Source: Solea solea (Eukaryota > Chordata > Actinopteri > Pleuronectiformes > Soleidae). Taken from it: a stretch of DNA of 64,000 bases. A program made the position numbers and the translations under genes. The notes under the pieces were generated by a model that was not told where the DNA came from, ran no database searches, and worked only from the letters and a program-made list of their open reading frames with translations. This document shows positions 1 through 9,442 of this stretch, piece after piece; position 1 is the stretch's first letter; every line of letters starts with the position of its first letter. The stretch is from assembly GCF_958295425.1 (NCBI RefSeq), contig NC_081149.1:20928972-20992971 (forward strand), read 5' to 3'.

Positions 1-512
1 GGTAACAATAAAAGAAAAATAACTCATTCTTTCATTTGAATTGAAATGTTAATTAACATCTATTTTCTCACTTCAAAAATGATTTATCGTGTCAAGGTAC
101 ATATATCTGTATAACAAAAATTAAAAAACAGCAACCTTACAACCACACAAAAGGTAAAATTATACAAGAAAAAAGCTGAAATATAAAAATGAAAGTTTTT
201 TCTGTCCATGGCATAAATCAATTAATGTATCTTTATATAGCAATAACCAAAAAAAAGTTACTTTGAACGTTAATGCATATACCATATCTTTTTTTTCATG
301 CAATACATGGTCACATTGCTCTTCTGGTCTTTTTTTCCCTTTAAGTTTTGAGTTAAGAAGATCTTTACATTAGCATGAAACTCCCCATAGTCACCCATGA
401 CTCATTTAATTTGCGTTTATTCATTGAGGCCATTTTTTTTTAAGTTTGCGTCATGAAAATGAGTCAAAAACAAACCAGTATGATGAGCAGAGCTGCATTT
501 GTTTGTGGCCTC
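1..512. other. 3' flank of GVIN-1, no gene seen
   Basis: AT-rich sequence downstream of the GVIN-1 stop codon (the gene is on -). It aligns by eye with the 3' flanks of the other copies at about 12.75-13.16 kb, 22.66-23.08 kb and 53.88-54.41 kb. It therefore belongs to the duplicated unit and contains the 3' UTR. No other coding signal was seen. Confidence 0.6.
416..421 (-). terminator. candidate poly(A) signal of GVIN-1
   Basis: AATAAA on - about 92 nt past the stop codon. The same hexamer occurs at equivalent positions after the other three copies (13086-13091, 23001-23006, 54315-54320). The cleavage site is not visible. Confidence 0.45.
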
Positions 513-3500
513 TCACAAACTGAACAGTTCATCCAGACTTTCAATAGCTTCTTCTTTTGAGATTTTTTTCCAGTTTTCAGGAATTTTTCCCCATCCCTGA
601 AATTTTAATTTGTAGTGTTCTTCTAGTTGATTTTGATATTGACATATAAACCATTTCCAGTATGGCAGTTCAGAGTCATCAGGGGTAATGTTCCAACGAG
701 CATACTTTGGGCCACCAGTTCGGTACCATTTATAGGGAATGAACTTTTCTGAATCATGATGAGGGTAAAAGAATCCAAAGCTGGCAACGTTTGTTGTGCA
801 GAAATCAACTGACATTTCCACTGTGTTTCTGTAATGCCAACCCTGTACTGCATCGGATCGATGAAAAGGTGCACTGTGATCATTAGGGCTGTGATCTTTC
901 AGGGTGTTGGTGCAAACAGCTGCACAGAAAGGACACGTTACCCAGCAACAATTGCACAACTGATCAATGAGGATTTTCTCAGGCTTCAGTCTGGATTCCT
1001 TCATTTCATTCAGTGGGAGTTTGTTTGTTTCTTCAATGATGGATTCAAATCCTGTCTTTATTTCGTCCTTTAGAAAGTCGAAGTTGGTAATGTCACTGAA
1101 ATTTTCAGAAGAAATATCACCAATGGTCAGTTCATCTTTTAGCAAACTGGAAAATTCCTTCAGCCACAGGTCTGTGCTTCCTCTCTGGGTTTTGACATTT
1201 TTCGATGCAGTAAATAAAGCTTGATTTACCACTCTTTTGATGTCTTCAGCATTTTTTTCCCGTATATCCATTGTTCTGTCTTCATGATCTGTGAAGATAT
1301 ATTTCTTCACTTGCTCTTCAATATAAGACTCTACATGTTTTCTTGGCCGCTGAATGTAATTAATGTAGTCTTTAAATGAGCCTTTCTCTGCCAGTGACTT
1401 CAACACATGTTTCTCCAAGACCAACCGGTTCCCATTGAATGCTGGGAAATTACATTTCATCTCTCCAGCAAGATCAATGGCAGTCTTAGTAAAGACTGCC
1501 TGAGCAGTAGCAGACCGGAGTTTTTCACAGATCACTTTTCCAAACACAACAGCAGAGGAGTGTCCTTTGCAGAAGCTTTTAAAAATATCATAATACTGTG
1601 TTTTCTTGCCCTCAAGGTAAGCAATGGCATCATTGTTGATCTTGAATTTCTTGTGAGACTCTGAAAGCCAAATTGTTGCTCTGTCAAACACATACAGTAA
1701 GAGATCAACTTTAAACTCCTTCTTTGCTTTGCATTCCAGCTCTGCTTCAAGTTCTGTTACTTCTTTTATAACATTGTTGGCCACTTCTTGTAAGTAAGTT
1801 GATTGGAAACCTCTTGTGATTACCGGTTTAGTCTTAATATTATCAATGGACTGTTGTTCAACTCTGGCAATGAAGGATCTGATTTGTTCGTGGTCATGAT
1901 AGAATAGCTTCTTTATCTTTCCAACCAACGTCTTTGGAGTGATGTAATCAGAATAAGTCCCACACACTGGTAATTCTTTATGTCTGCCACAGCGTTTGGA
2001 GTCATACATGAGATACCATTCAATACCAAGGTCAGTCAAGACCTTGTTCTGTTCTTTTTCAAAGTTGATGTCTTCAATAGGTTTTGTATCTGAAGTTAGT
2101 TCGTCCACCCAGCCTTTCCAAACATGGTCAAACTGCTTTTTTAATTCCTTTTCATCTTGTCCCTTGTCTTTTAACTGATGAGCGAGCTCTTTGCTCTTCT
2201 GCAGAAGCTTGTTCTCAAACTCTGTCTTCTCATCATTTAGCTTTTTACATGCATTCTTCTGTTGGATGATTTCATCCAATTTTCTTTTTGTTTCCTTTAC
2301 CAGTTCCTCATGAAAATCTCTGATTTTGCTTTCAAATCGTCCTCGCCACTGAACCAATATTTCTTTGTCTTTGTCATGATCAAAATACTTTTGAATTTCT
2401 TCTTTGGTTTCTTCATAGGTTTTGCTCATTTTTTCATTAAGAAGAGTGAGCTCAACTTTGTCAGTAATTCCATTTTCAATGCAGTTATACTGCTGGTTTT
2501 CAATGGTCAACATGTTGCTCCTCAGGATCCAGGTCCATTTCCCAAACTGGACCTCAAGTTTTCTGTACACTGCAATTTCAAATGTGTTTTTGAAATTGAA
2601 AACAAAGTTTTCTTGCAGAAGGGCATTCCAAAGATCCTGGATTTTGATTTTAAACTGTGACAGAGTAATCCCAGCAGAATCTGAAGCTTTAGAGAGGATC
2701 ATGCTCCTTAGCTCCTGGACACTCTCACAATAACCTGGATTTGGGGGAGCCAAAGGTGGACTTCCTTCCCATAGTTGGGCAAGGTATTTCACATCCTTTT
2801 CAACATCAAATGCAATGACATCACTGAAATATTCCACATCACACACCTCCTCTTTGGCAGCAAGTTGAGCCATCTGGTCCAGTTTGTCTTGCAGACGTCT
2901 CTTTGCATCCATGGTTTTCTCTACAGCTGTAATATCTGTAACATTCTGGTGAACAAACATGCAACTTGGAGAAAGATTAACTTTCTTCATCCTCATGAAG
3001 GCCTGCACAACAATCTGCAGAACATCTTGCATCTCAGCTGGATTCTCGCCAAAGATGTTGATCAATGTCAGGTTTCCCAGACCAACAACAAATGTTGCCA
3101 GTTCATTGTCATGGTGAAGAGTGGCACTGCCTAACTCAAGAGCACGTAGTCCTTCCGTGTCTACCACAAGAATGTAGTCAAACGTGAATTTCTCCTTGAC
3201 CTCCTCAGACACTTTAACCAGCTGCATGAAGGCTCCCTTGGTGCACCTGCCAGCACTCACTGCAAACTCTAACCCAAACATGGCATTCAGCATTGTTGAT
3301 TTTCCACTGCTTTGTATTCCCAAAACTGAAAGAACAAAAACTCTCTTATCACCTAGTTTTTTGATGACCTCATCTAAAAGACTAGAGATCCATGTCAGCG
3401 GGACATTACCTGCATCACCATCCATAAGCTCCATTGGGTGTCCTGATAACATCAGCTCTGCAGCAAGCTCGGGGTATTTAAACCAGTCTGTATGTTTGCA

Positions 3501-5240
3501 TTCTCGTTTCTTCTGAGATTTATGGGCTTCATAGATCTGCCCCATTTCTCTAAAGATGTGCTCCAAACCAAAAGATGCTGACTGGAGTTTTGTTGATATT
3601 TGTTCAAGCTCAGTTTGTTTGCTTTTGAAAAGGTCAGATTTGTTGTGTTTCTTTTTCAGAGCCAAGACCTCAGACCATTTTTTATCATAGTTTTGCAGAA
3701 TTACAGACAGATCATCAGTAACATGGTCATCAAGGAAGATCTGAGTCCATTTCAGGAAATACTGTCTCTCAGTTGATGACAGAGACAAAAGATTATCAGT
3801 AAACAGCTTTATCAGCTCACTACAGGAATGTTTGCACTGATCTTGTCGTATTTTTATCAGTTCATTTTCCTTTTTAGATTTCTCAAACTCAATCTGTCCT
3901 GTCAGGTGGTACAGCTCTTTTTTTATTCTGCTCCACTCATGCCACAATTGGCCTTGACAAGGGAGGAATTTGCTTTTGATTTCTGTGACATCCTGTATCT
4001 TCTTAAGCAAATTCATCATTTCCAATGCAGCAGATTTCCCTTTTCGGCAGACTGGGTCATCTTCATCCACTCTGATTCCAGGGAACTCTGCCATACTTTC
4101 AAGCTGGAAGGATGTATGTGACTCATACAAAATGTGTCCAATGATTGTTTTCAGTTCTTCAGTAATATCTGAATGACTTCTGTCTTTTAGACTTATTTTG
4201 TATCTGCCCTGTTTCTTCTGATCTTTACCACCGTCAGTATCAGTAATGAGAATAATGAGAGGCTTTAGACGTTTCCAGAGAGCCTCGATTACTCCCCAAC
4301 TTTTGTGACCCTTTTCCAGAGTTGGTACAAGCACAACATTAACTGAAGATTTTTCAATAAGTATGTCACGCTGTTTCTCAAACAACAGAGCATCACCATG
4401 GAGATTACAGAAGGCAACACAGTCATTGAAGGCATCATTGCATCCAGTCGGGCAGTACCAGGCAATCTCTGCCATGCCATCCACCAAGTGGCGAGTTTTG
4501 TTGCTTCCTTGAAGGTGTTTGTGGAAGAAAGTGCTGTGACGGTCGTTGATCAACGTGTTTATCAGCTGAGATTTTGACACTGATAGTGAATCCAGTCGCA
4601 AAAATGACACCATGGGTGTCTTGGCTTTGCAGATGGGCATGCTCTTCATTATTTTGCTGTCAGTTTGGATATCAGTTGTCTTCCAGCTTTTTGTTATTTT
4701 TCTGAATGTCCAAAGAGGACACTCAATATCCATCGTAACTGGGTCAGGAACAAGCAAAGGTAAAGCATACTGACATTGTGAGAGCTTTGATACAATGTTC
4801 TGCTTGAGGAAGCTGTCTGAACAGTGAAATACTGCCATTTGAATGTCCATTGGATGCAAATGAGTCTCTTTTGTTTGTTTAGTGTCTTCACTTGTGCTAA
4901 AAAAATCATCCATATCATCTATGTCCTCTACTTCAGCACTATCACACACTTGAATAGGTTTTGAATCACTCACCTCGGGAATCTCTTGTTTAACAGGAAT
5001 ATATCTGGCTCTGTAGTCTAACATGAGAAGCTTGTGAAGAAATGTATTTGTTAATTCTTTCTCTGAAGTCACATGGTACTTTTTCATAGCTGGACCAATT
5101 TTGAGAAAATCTTCTGAAGTCAACTTCTGTTGATGTTTGTCTTGAAGATCAAGTCTGAGCAGTGTTTCAGTTACTCTTTGGTGTGGATTTTCCTTGTCGA
5201 TCTCTTCAGAAATCTTCGCAGAATTTGGCATTTTACCGAC
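513..5240 (-). CDS. GVIN-1: interferon-induced very large GTPase-like, giant 3' coding exon
   Basis: One uninterrupted coding exon: 1572 codons from the internal ATG at 5231, plus three in-frame codons back to an AG acceptor (5241-5242). Single giant coding exons are typical of the VLIG/GVIN family, which are cytosolic and nuclear dynamin-superfamily GTPases induced by interferon. Visible motifs are the P-loop GIQSSGKST at about residue 638, DTEG (G3) at about 691, and HQNVTD at about 757 near the expected G4 position. Long Lys/Glu-rich helical, probably coiled-coil, stretches follow, then a Cys/His cluster starting CNCCWVTCPFCAAVC at about 1425. Known: the family binds GTP through this G domain. 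Inferred: an immune role. The exon opens in phase 0 and joins upstream exons in frame, so the MPNS methionine may not be the only start. The protein ends ELFSL because TGA replaces the CGA codon seen in GVIN-2 and GVIN-3, removing six residues. The family is certain; the orthologue is not named. Confidence 0.93.
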   Translation of the reverse strand, partial: VGKMPNSAKISEEIDKENPHQRVTETLLRLDLQDKHQQKLTSEDFLKIGPAMKKYHVTSEKELTNTFLHKLLMLDYRARYIPVKQEIPEVSDSKPIQVCDSAEVEDIDDMDDFFSTSEDTKQTKETHLHPMDIQMAVFHCSDSFLKQNIVSKLSQCQYALPLLVPDPVTMDIECPLWTFRKITKSWKTTDIQTDSKIMKSMPICKAKTPMVSFLRLDSLSVSKSQLINTLINDRHSTFFHKHLQGSNKTRHLVDGMAEIAWYCPTGCNDAFNDCVAFCNLHGDALLFEKQRDILIEKSSVNVVLVPTLEKGHKSWGVIEALWKRLKPLIILITDTDGGKDQKKQGRYKISLKDRSHSDITEELKTIIGHILYESHTSFQLESMAEFPGIRVDEDDPVCRKGKSAALEMMNLLKKIQDVTEIKSKFLPCQGQLWHEWSRIKKELYHLTGQIEFEKSKKENELIKIRQDQCKHSCSELIKLFTDNLLSLSSTERQYFLKWTQIFLDDHVTDDLSVILQNYDKKWSEVLALKKKHNKSDLFKSKQTELEQISTKLQSASFGLEHIFREMGQIYEAHKSQKKRECKHTDWFKYPELAAELMLSGHPMELMDGDAGNVPLTWISSLLDEVIKKLGDKRVFVLSVLGIQSSGKSTMLNAMFGLEFAVSAGRCTKGAFMQLVKVSEEVKEKFTFDYILVVDTEGLRALELGSATLHHDNELATFVVGLGNLTLINIFGENPAEMQDVLQIVVQAFMRMKKVNLSPSCMFVHQNVTDITAVEKTMDAKRRLQDKLDQMAQLAAKEEVCDVEYFSDVIAFDVEKDVKYLAQLWEGSPPLAPPNPGYCESVQELRSMILSKASDSAGITLSQFKIKIQDLWNALLQENFVFNFKNTFEIAVYRKLEVQFGKWTWILRSNMLTIENQQYNCIENGITDKVELTLLNEKMSKTYEETKEEIQKYFDHDKDKEILVQWRGRFESKIRDFHEELVKETKRKLDEIIQQKNACKKLNDEKTEFENKLLQKSKELAHQLKDKGQDEKELKKQFDHVWKGWVDELTSDTKPIEDINFEKEQNKVLTDLGIEWYLMYDSKRCGRHKELPVCGTYSDYITPKTLVGKIKKLFYHDHEQIRSFIARVEQQSIDNIKTKPVITRGFQSTYLQEVANNVIKEVTELEAELECKAKKEFKVDLLLYVFDRATIWLSESHKKFKINNDAIAYLEGKKTQYYDIFKSFCKGHSSAVVFGKVICEKLRSATAQAVFTKTAIDLAGEMKCNFPAFNGNRLVLEKHVLKSLAEKGSFKDYINYIQRPRKHVESYIEEQVKKYIFTDHEDRTMDIREKNAEDIKRVVNQALFTASKNVKTQRGSTDLWLKEFSSLLKDELTIGDISSENFSDITNFDFLKDEIKTGFESIIEETNKLPLNEMKESRLKPEKILIDQLCNCCWVTCPFCAAVCTNTLKDHSPNDHSAPFHRSDAVQGWHYRNTVEMSVDFCTTNVASFGFFYPHHDSEKFIPYKWYRTGGPKYARWNITPDDSELPYWKWFICQYQNQLEEHYKLKFQGWGKIPENWKKISKEEAIESLDELFSL

Positions 5241-5410
5241 CTAAAAATTCAATATTGTGGTCAGACTTTACAATCAAATGTAAGTTTTTAAGATTAAGTG
5301 CATAATGGATCAAGAAATATTTGTTTGATCAATTACTTGCTAATTAACTGTGGCTGAATAATGCAGATTTAGTTATAGGAGATAATGATAAATAATTAGT
5401 GTGAGTTTGC

Positions 5411-5834
5411 TAGGGCTGTAATCAACCAAAGAAATTATTGGTCGACTGAAGCCCTGAAACTTCAACTAAAAATTGACTAATCGGTTGACAAAGTCTGACG
5501 GCTCTGGCAGCATTTTGTATCCCGTGCATCTGCGCAATATCATAGCTCAAAATAGATTAAAGAACGTCAATGTTCTTCAATCTATCTAGTGGGTGGGGCT
5601 AATCCAAAATAGTGAAAACAAGGGGGGTGTTCTCTGAAGACACGCTGATGCCTGTTTTACAGGAGTGCTCTGAAAACACCCCCATTACCACTTGGTACTT
5701 CCCTCCTGATGAAATCAAAATAACCATAGACTGTATGAAATTAACACGGCAAAAAATTGACCAATCAGAATTTTAGTCGAGCCAGAACGTATCGACTCAT
5801 AAATTGACCAGTTGACTGGGACTTTACAGCCCTA
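5411..5834. mobile_element. hAT-type MITE with 8-bp target duplication
   Basis: Nonautonomous element of 424 bp. Its ends are inverted (TAGGGCTGTAA at the left, complement of TTACAGCCCTA at the right). It is flanked by the perfect 8-bp duplication GAGTTTGC at 5403-5410 and 5835-5842, the TSD length of hAT elements. There is no internal ORF. It sits in the intron just upstream of the GVIN-1 giant exon. A second copy lies at the same place upstream of GVIN-4, and the equivalent site is empty at GVIN-2 and GVIN-3. Confidence 0.85.
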
Positions 5835-6083
5835 GAGTTTGCACTAGAATGTAACATTTTACTCCTCTAGGACTAATTTAAAGTAAAGCATGAACAAAGA
5901 CAGTAATTGTTTTAACTATTCACACATTCTTACACAATAATCTGCATCACCTCGTGATTCATCAATAGTATCTCAATCTGTTGTTCTCTTTCTGATAATT
6001 TGTAAACTGCATCCAAAAGCATGAAAAACAATAAAATGACATATGAAATGAAAACTCATAAGCTCTTAGCTTTAGTTTCTTAC

Positions 6084-8740
6084 CTTGTCCTTGTTATCAT
6101 GTGTAACCTCATCTGCAGCACCTACAGTGAAATTATAATTTTCATTAGAGGAGCTGGAGCACACAGAAGCAGAAATATTTTTAAGTGTAAACAATTTTAC
6201 AGTTAAAAAACATTTTATTCAGGTGTTTTTAAGTTGAATTCAAAGATTTAAGTTGAAGAACATGTCTTTTCTAGGCAGCATTATAAAAGTTATGTCAGGA
6301 TTCTATTTTTGTGTGCTTTTTCTTTTTGTTGCTGTTCTGTTTCCTCTTGTGTGTGGCAGGGGGCGAGGCTGGCTGTAACTGTGGCAGCTGACAAGACTCA
6401 ACTGGTTCCCATTACTCATCAACCTCAACATGAAAGTTGGGTCATCACTCCAATACTCTTCCAGATCATTCTGTCTTCTAGATCAGCAGTGCCTAACGCA
6501 AGTGTTTGCCAGTATTCTCAAGCTTTCTGTTCGTCATTTTTGCCTCTTTGGTTTTTCCAGGCTGCTCTGCCACTGCTTCAGCTTTTTGTTTTCTCTGAGT
6601 CTACAACCAAGTTAGTGACAATACAATCTAAATATGTATCTGAAGTAATGTGAAAATTTGTTGCAGATGGTATTTCAGATATAAATTCAGACTGACCTTT
6701 TGCCACTGGGCTGTCATCATTCTTTGAGTGCTCAACATCACCGGATTCATTCAGCAGGTCACTCTGAGAAATCAGATGATTTTAGCTTTATTGGTTATTT
6801 ATTAAAACAGAAACATATAACTGGAGAATATACAATCTTCTCTTATCATAAATGCTTAAATCAAATGTAGACTAATGACCTTCACTTTGACGTTAGATGA
6901 ACTCTTCCCCTCATCTTCTGCAGGACAACCTGGAAATAAATAAGTAAATAAATAAATAAATAAATAACAAAAAACTCCTCTCTGTCAAAGATGTTTTATG
7001 CACACATACACATACTGGGTAAGTCATTTGTGTATATTGGGTATCAAGTATATACAGTTTTACCATTATAATTAGGCAGGACAGTCATTATATAACAATA
7101 ATAATAATTATTTATTCAAGGAAGCTTTTTTGTTATTATAGATTTCTGCTTGGGGTATTTGTGCGTTAATTAAATTCCACAGTAAAGAAATTGCATTTTG
7201 TTTTGAAAGTGCCAGATGTCGTAGGTGAAATGATTGGCCTCCTGTACATACTTTGTAATTTGATGCTCTGCCATTTACATAAAATTGCGACCTTTTGGAC
7301 CAGTCCAAAAAATATGTTTAGGTATCCCTGTATGAGCACCACGTTCTTGTTGGACTGTCAGCTATATTGTTGCTGATGTGTGGATCTCACAATTTAAACA
7401 TGAAAATCTCACCTGTCTGATCCGTCCCTTCTTCTGTGTTTGATTTGAAGTCCACATGTTTTTGCTCATCATTCTCATCCAGCGTCCCTCTGCTGCCGCA
7501 GTATGGCTTCTTTTCAGAGACCATAACATCTATTTTTTCCAGCAGTGCTGTCATTTCCTTAACATCTGTCATACTTTTTGTGCATGTGTGGTACCTTTTT
7601 TCATCAAAACCTGTGTTGGCTTTCAAATCTGTCAGTGCACGTCCACACTCTGCATCTGCATCATGAGTCACAACTGTTATTAAATAAGAGAGTGACTCTT
7701 TCCCAAAAGCCTTTTCCAGCCACTGCACTCCTGCACTATGTTGGCTGCTATCCAGACTATATGGTAATATCAGGAGAAAAACATGAGCTCCCTGATTTAG
7801 CAGGAGGTTCTCAGTGTTTTGCTGACCAAGCATGTTGATCACAGAGATGTGTCGACCACACAGATCATACAGTTTGGGTGACAGATGCTGCATATGTGTC
7901 TGCTCATCGTTGGCAAGCAAGATATTTTCCGGTCCCACCTTAATAGAATTTGTGTCACCAATTAACACAAGAGTAAGCTCTGGATTCCCTGGGGAAAAAG
8001 AATGGCACCATGTTAGAAATAGTTTAAACAACATTCTAAGAGTTTAATAATGGAAAAGAACTAAAAGAACAAATTCTCACATTCATTAGGTTGCGATGGT
8101 GGACTTGTGTCCATCAGTGTTTTATTGTCCTCTGTAGAGCTCATATTGGCAGTTAAAAGCGAAAAGTCTGCAAATATCAGAGATTAATTTGATTAGATTT
8201 CAAATTTCCAAAGAATTTGACATATTGCAGAAATGTCATTTATAACATTGATTAAAATGCAAAAATATGACCTTTCCCATTGGATGATAAAGACTTGATT
8301 TCAGACTCTCTGTCTGTTCTGTCTCCATGTTGTTCACTTTCACCAGGTTTATTCACTGGATCAATCTAAGAACAAGAATAAATTGTTTGAGAAATACTGA
8401 AAAATGGAATATAGTTGTGTGATATAAATACTGTCAATAAATGCAAAAGTTAAATGAACTGTATGGTGGAAACTGACTACAGTGAAAATTACCTTTGCTG
8501 TAGCTGCAGTTTCCTCCAACTCATCTTCTGACAGATCATGTAAAAAATAAATTGCACAGGGTTAGCATTAAAAATATTTCCAAACCATATCAGTTTATGA
8601 ATGTTTGAATTGCGGTTGTAAGAATTACCTTCGTCATCTGTCAAAGATGAAGTTTCAGTTTTGATTTCAGTCTTTCCTCTTCCTCCTCCAACTCCTCCTC
8701 CTCCTCCTTTTGCTGTGATGTCGTGAGTCTCCGCCTCCAT
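6084..8740 (-). CDS. Upstream exons of GVIN-1: N-terminus, AIG1-like domain and linkers
   Basis: Eight exons with GT-AG borders. In transcript order with start and end phases: 8740-8629 (ATG start, MEAETHDITA..., Gly-rich; ends 1), 8527-8493 (EDELEETAATAK; 1 to 0), 8365-8272 (IDPVNKPGE...; 0 to 1), 8167-8081 (...NMSSTEDNKT...; 1 to 1), 7988-7413 (AIG1-like; 1 to 1), 6917-6880 (EDEGKSSSNVKVK; 1 to 0), 6763-6697 (SDLLNESGDVEHSKNDD; 0 to 1), 6112-6084 (DEVTHDNKDK; 1 to 0). The last joins the giant exon at 5240 in phase 0. Every phase fits, giving one frame of 1921 residues. The linkers are acidic and low in complexity, so they are probably disordered. The donors GTCATT at 6879 and GTCATA at 8271 are weak, so some exons may be skipped. 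An in-frame TGA just 5' of the 8740 ATG supports that start. There is no transcript evidence. Confidence 0.7.
7413..7988 (-). CDS. AIG1/GIMAP-like degenerate G-domain exon of GVIN-1
   Basis: Exon of 576 nt, phase 1 to 1, encoding about 192 residues that resemble the AIG1 (GIMAP/IAN) fold. It has a first beta strand LTLVLIGD, a central strand and switch-II region SVINMLGQQNT, then AHVFLLILP, WLEKAFGKESLSYLITVVTHD and a C-terminal helix. GTP-binding residues are lost. The P-loop position reads GDTNSIKVGPEN in place of GxxGxGKSxxGN. The DTPG position reads NMLG, and the TRGDD-like G4 reads THDAD. The domain probably no longer binds GTP and may serve for dimerisation or recognition; this is inference. 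Relative to the GVIN-3 and GVIN-4 copies it lacks seven residues (SSEFQQN) near the 3' end. Confidence 0.8.
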
Positions 8741-8756
8741 CTCAGTGAATCTTCAT

Positions 8757-9386
8757 CTGAACAATCATATCGCAAAGCCACTCAGACAAATACATAAAAT
8801 ATGTGCGACAGATGTAACTATTTAAAGTGCTTTAGATTCATTATCTATGATCTAATGGTGCAACCCCTGATAGTCTACAGCACTTCTCTGTCCTGGATTT
8901 CTTCATTCCTTTGTTGGTCTTGTCTTATTCTTCTCTGTAACAGGTTCTTCTATGATTTGTATCAATTATCTCGGTTGTCAAAGAGAAATTCAGTTTGATG
9001 CCATTTCAGTCAGACTAACAATGTTTGCCTGTTAGTTTTCTAAATGTCCTTAATGTACTGAGACTGATCGTATTCACCGAAGACTAATCAGTGACTGGTT
9101 TTGTTGTGGTAGATCCATTTGTTTGAGTTTTTCAAACCTTAAAACCACAGAGAATAACCAAACCTACAAAGTTTCACATCATTGACAGTTCAGAAGGAAC
9201 TCTTTCAAAGCAGTTCAAAACCAGTTTCCACTTTTACTATTGTGGCTGGTAGGCATATAACATATTTCAAATTACAATCATGAGTCAGGAGAGAGGCAGG
9301 CTCAGCTAGAAATCAGACAAGACCTCAATATGAAATGTTTAAAAAGATATTTGCACAAAAACTATAGACTAGTTGTACAAACTCAC
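8757..9386. other. intronic or upstream sequence, no gene seen
   Basis: AT-rich DNA between the MEAETHD exon and the next candidate exon. It is nearly duplicated at about 18.66-19.31 kb. No coding signal was found. Confidence 0.5.
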
Positions 9387-9442
9387 CTTTGTTTTTTGTT
9401 CCTGAACTCTCACAGGTCTGGCTGATTTATCACAAACCCTTC
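9387..9442 (-). CDS. optional upstream exon of GVIN-1 (GRVCDKSARPVRVQEQKTK)
   Basis: A 56-nt open segment between an acceptor (TACCAG) and a strong donor (GTGAGT), phase 1 to 0. The same exon, with substitutions but unchanged borders, occurs at 19310-19365, 39469-39524 and 63532-63587. That conservation supports it being an exon. It accepts the phase-1 end of the exon at 10767-10848. Its phase-0 end would meet a stop if spliced to the MEAETHD exon, so it would have to skip to the IDPVNK exon or the giant exon. The pyrimidine tract is poor. Confidence 0.4.

Noticed and set aside
3184..3516. 110-codon + strand frame opposite the GVIN P-loop, present in all copies
   Set aside because: Antisense shadow of a strongly conserved coding region; no start context or separate support.
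8639..8756. Reading from the 56-nt optional exon through the MEAETHD exon as one frame
   Set aside because: The phase-0 join reads ATG AAG ATT CAC then a TGA stop, so this splice cannot give the long protein.
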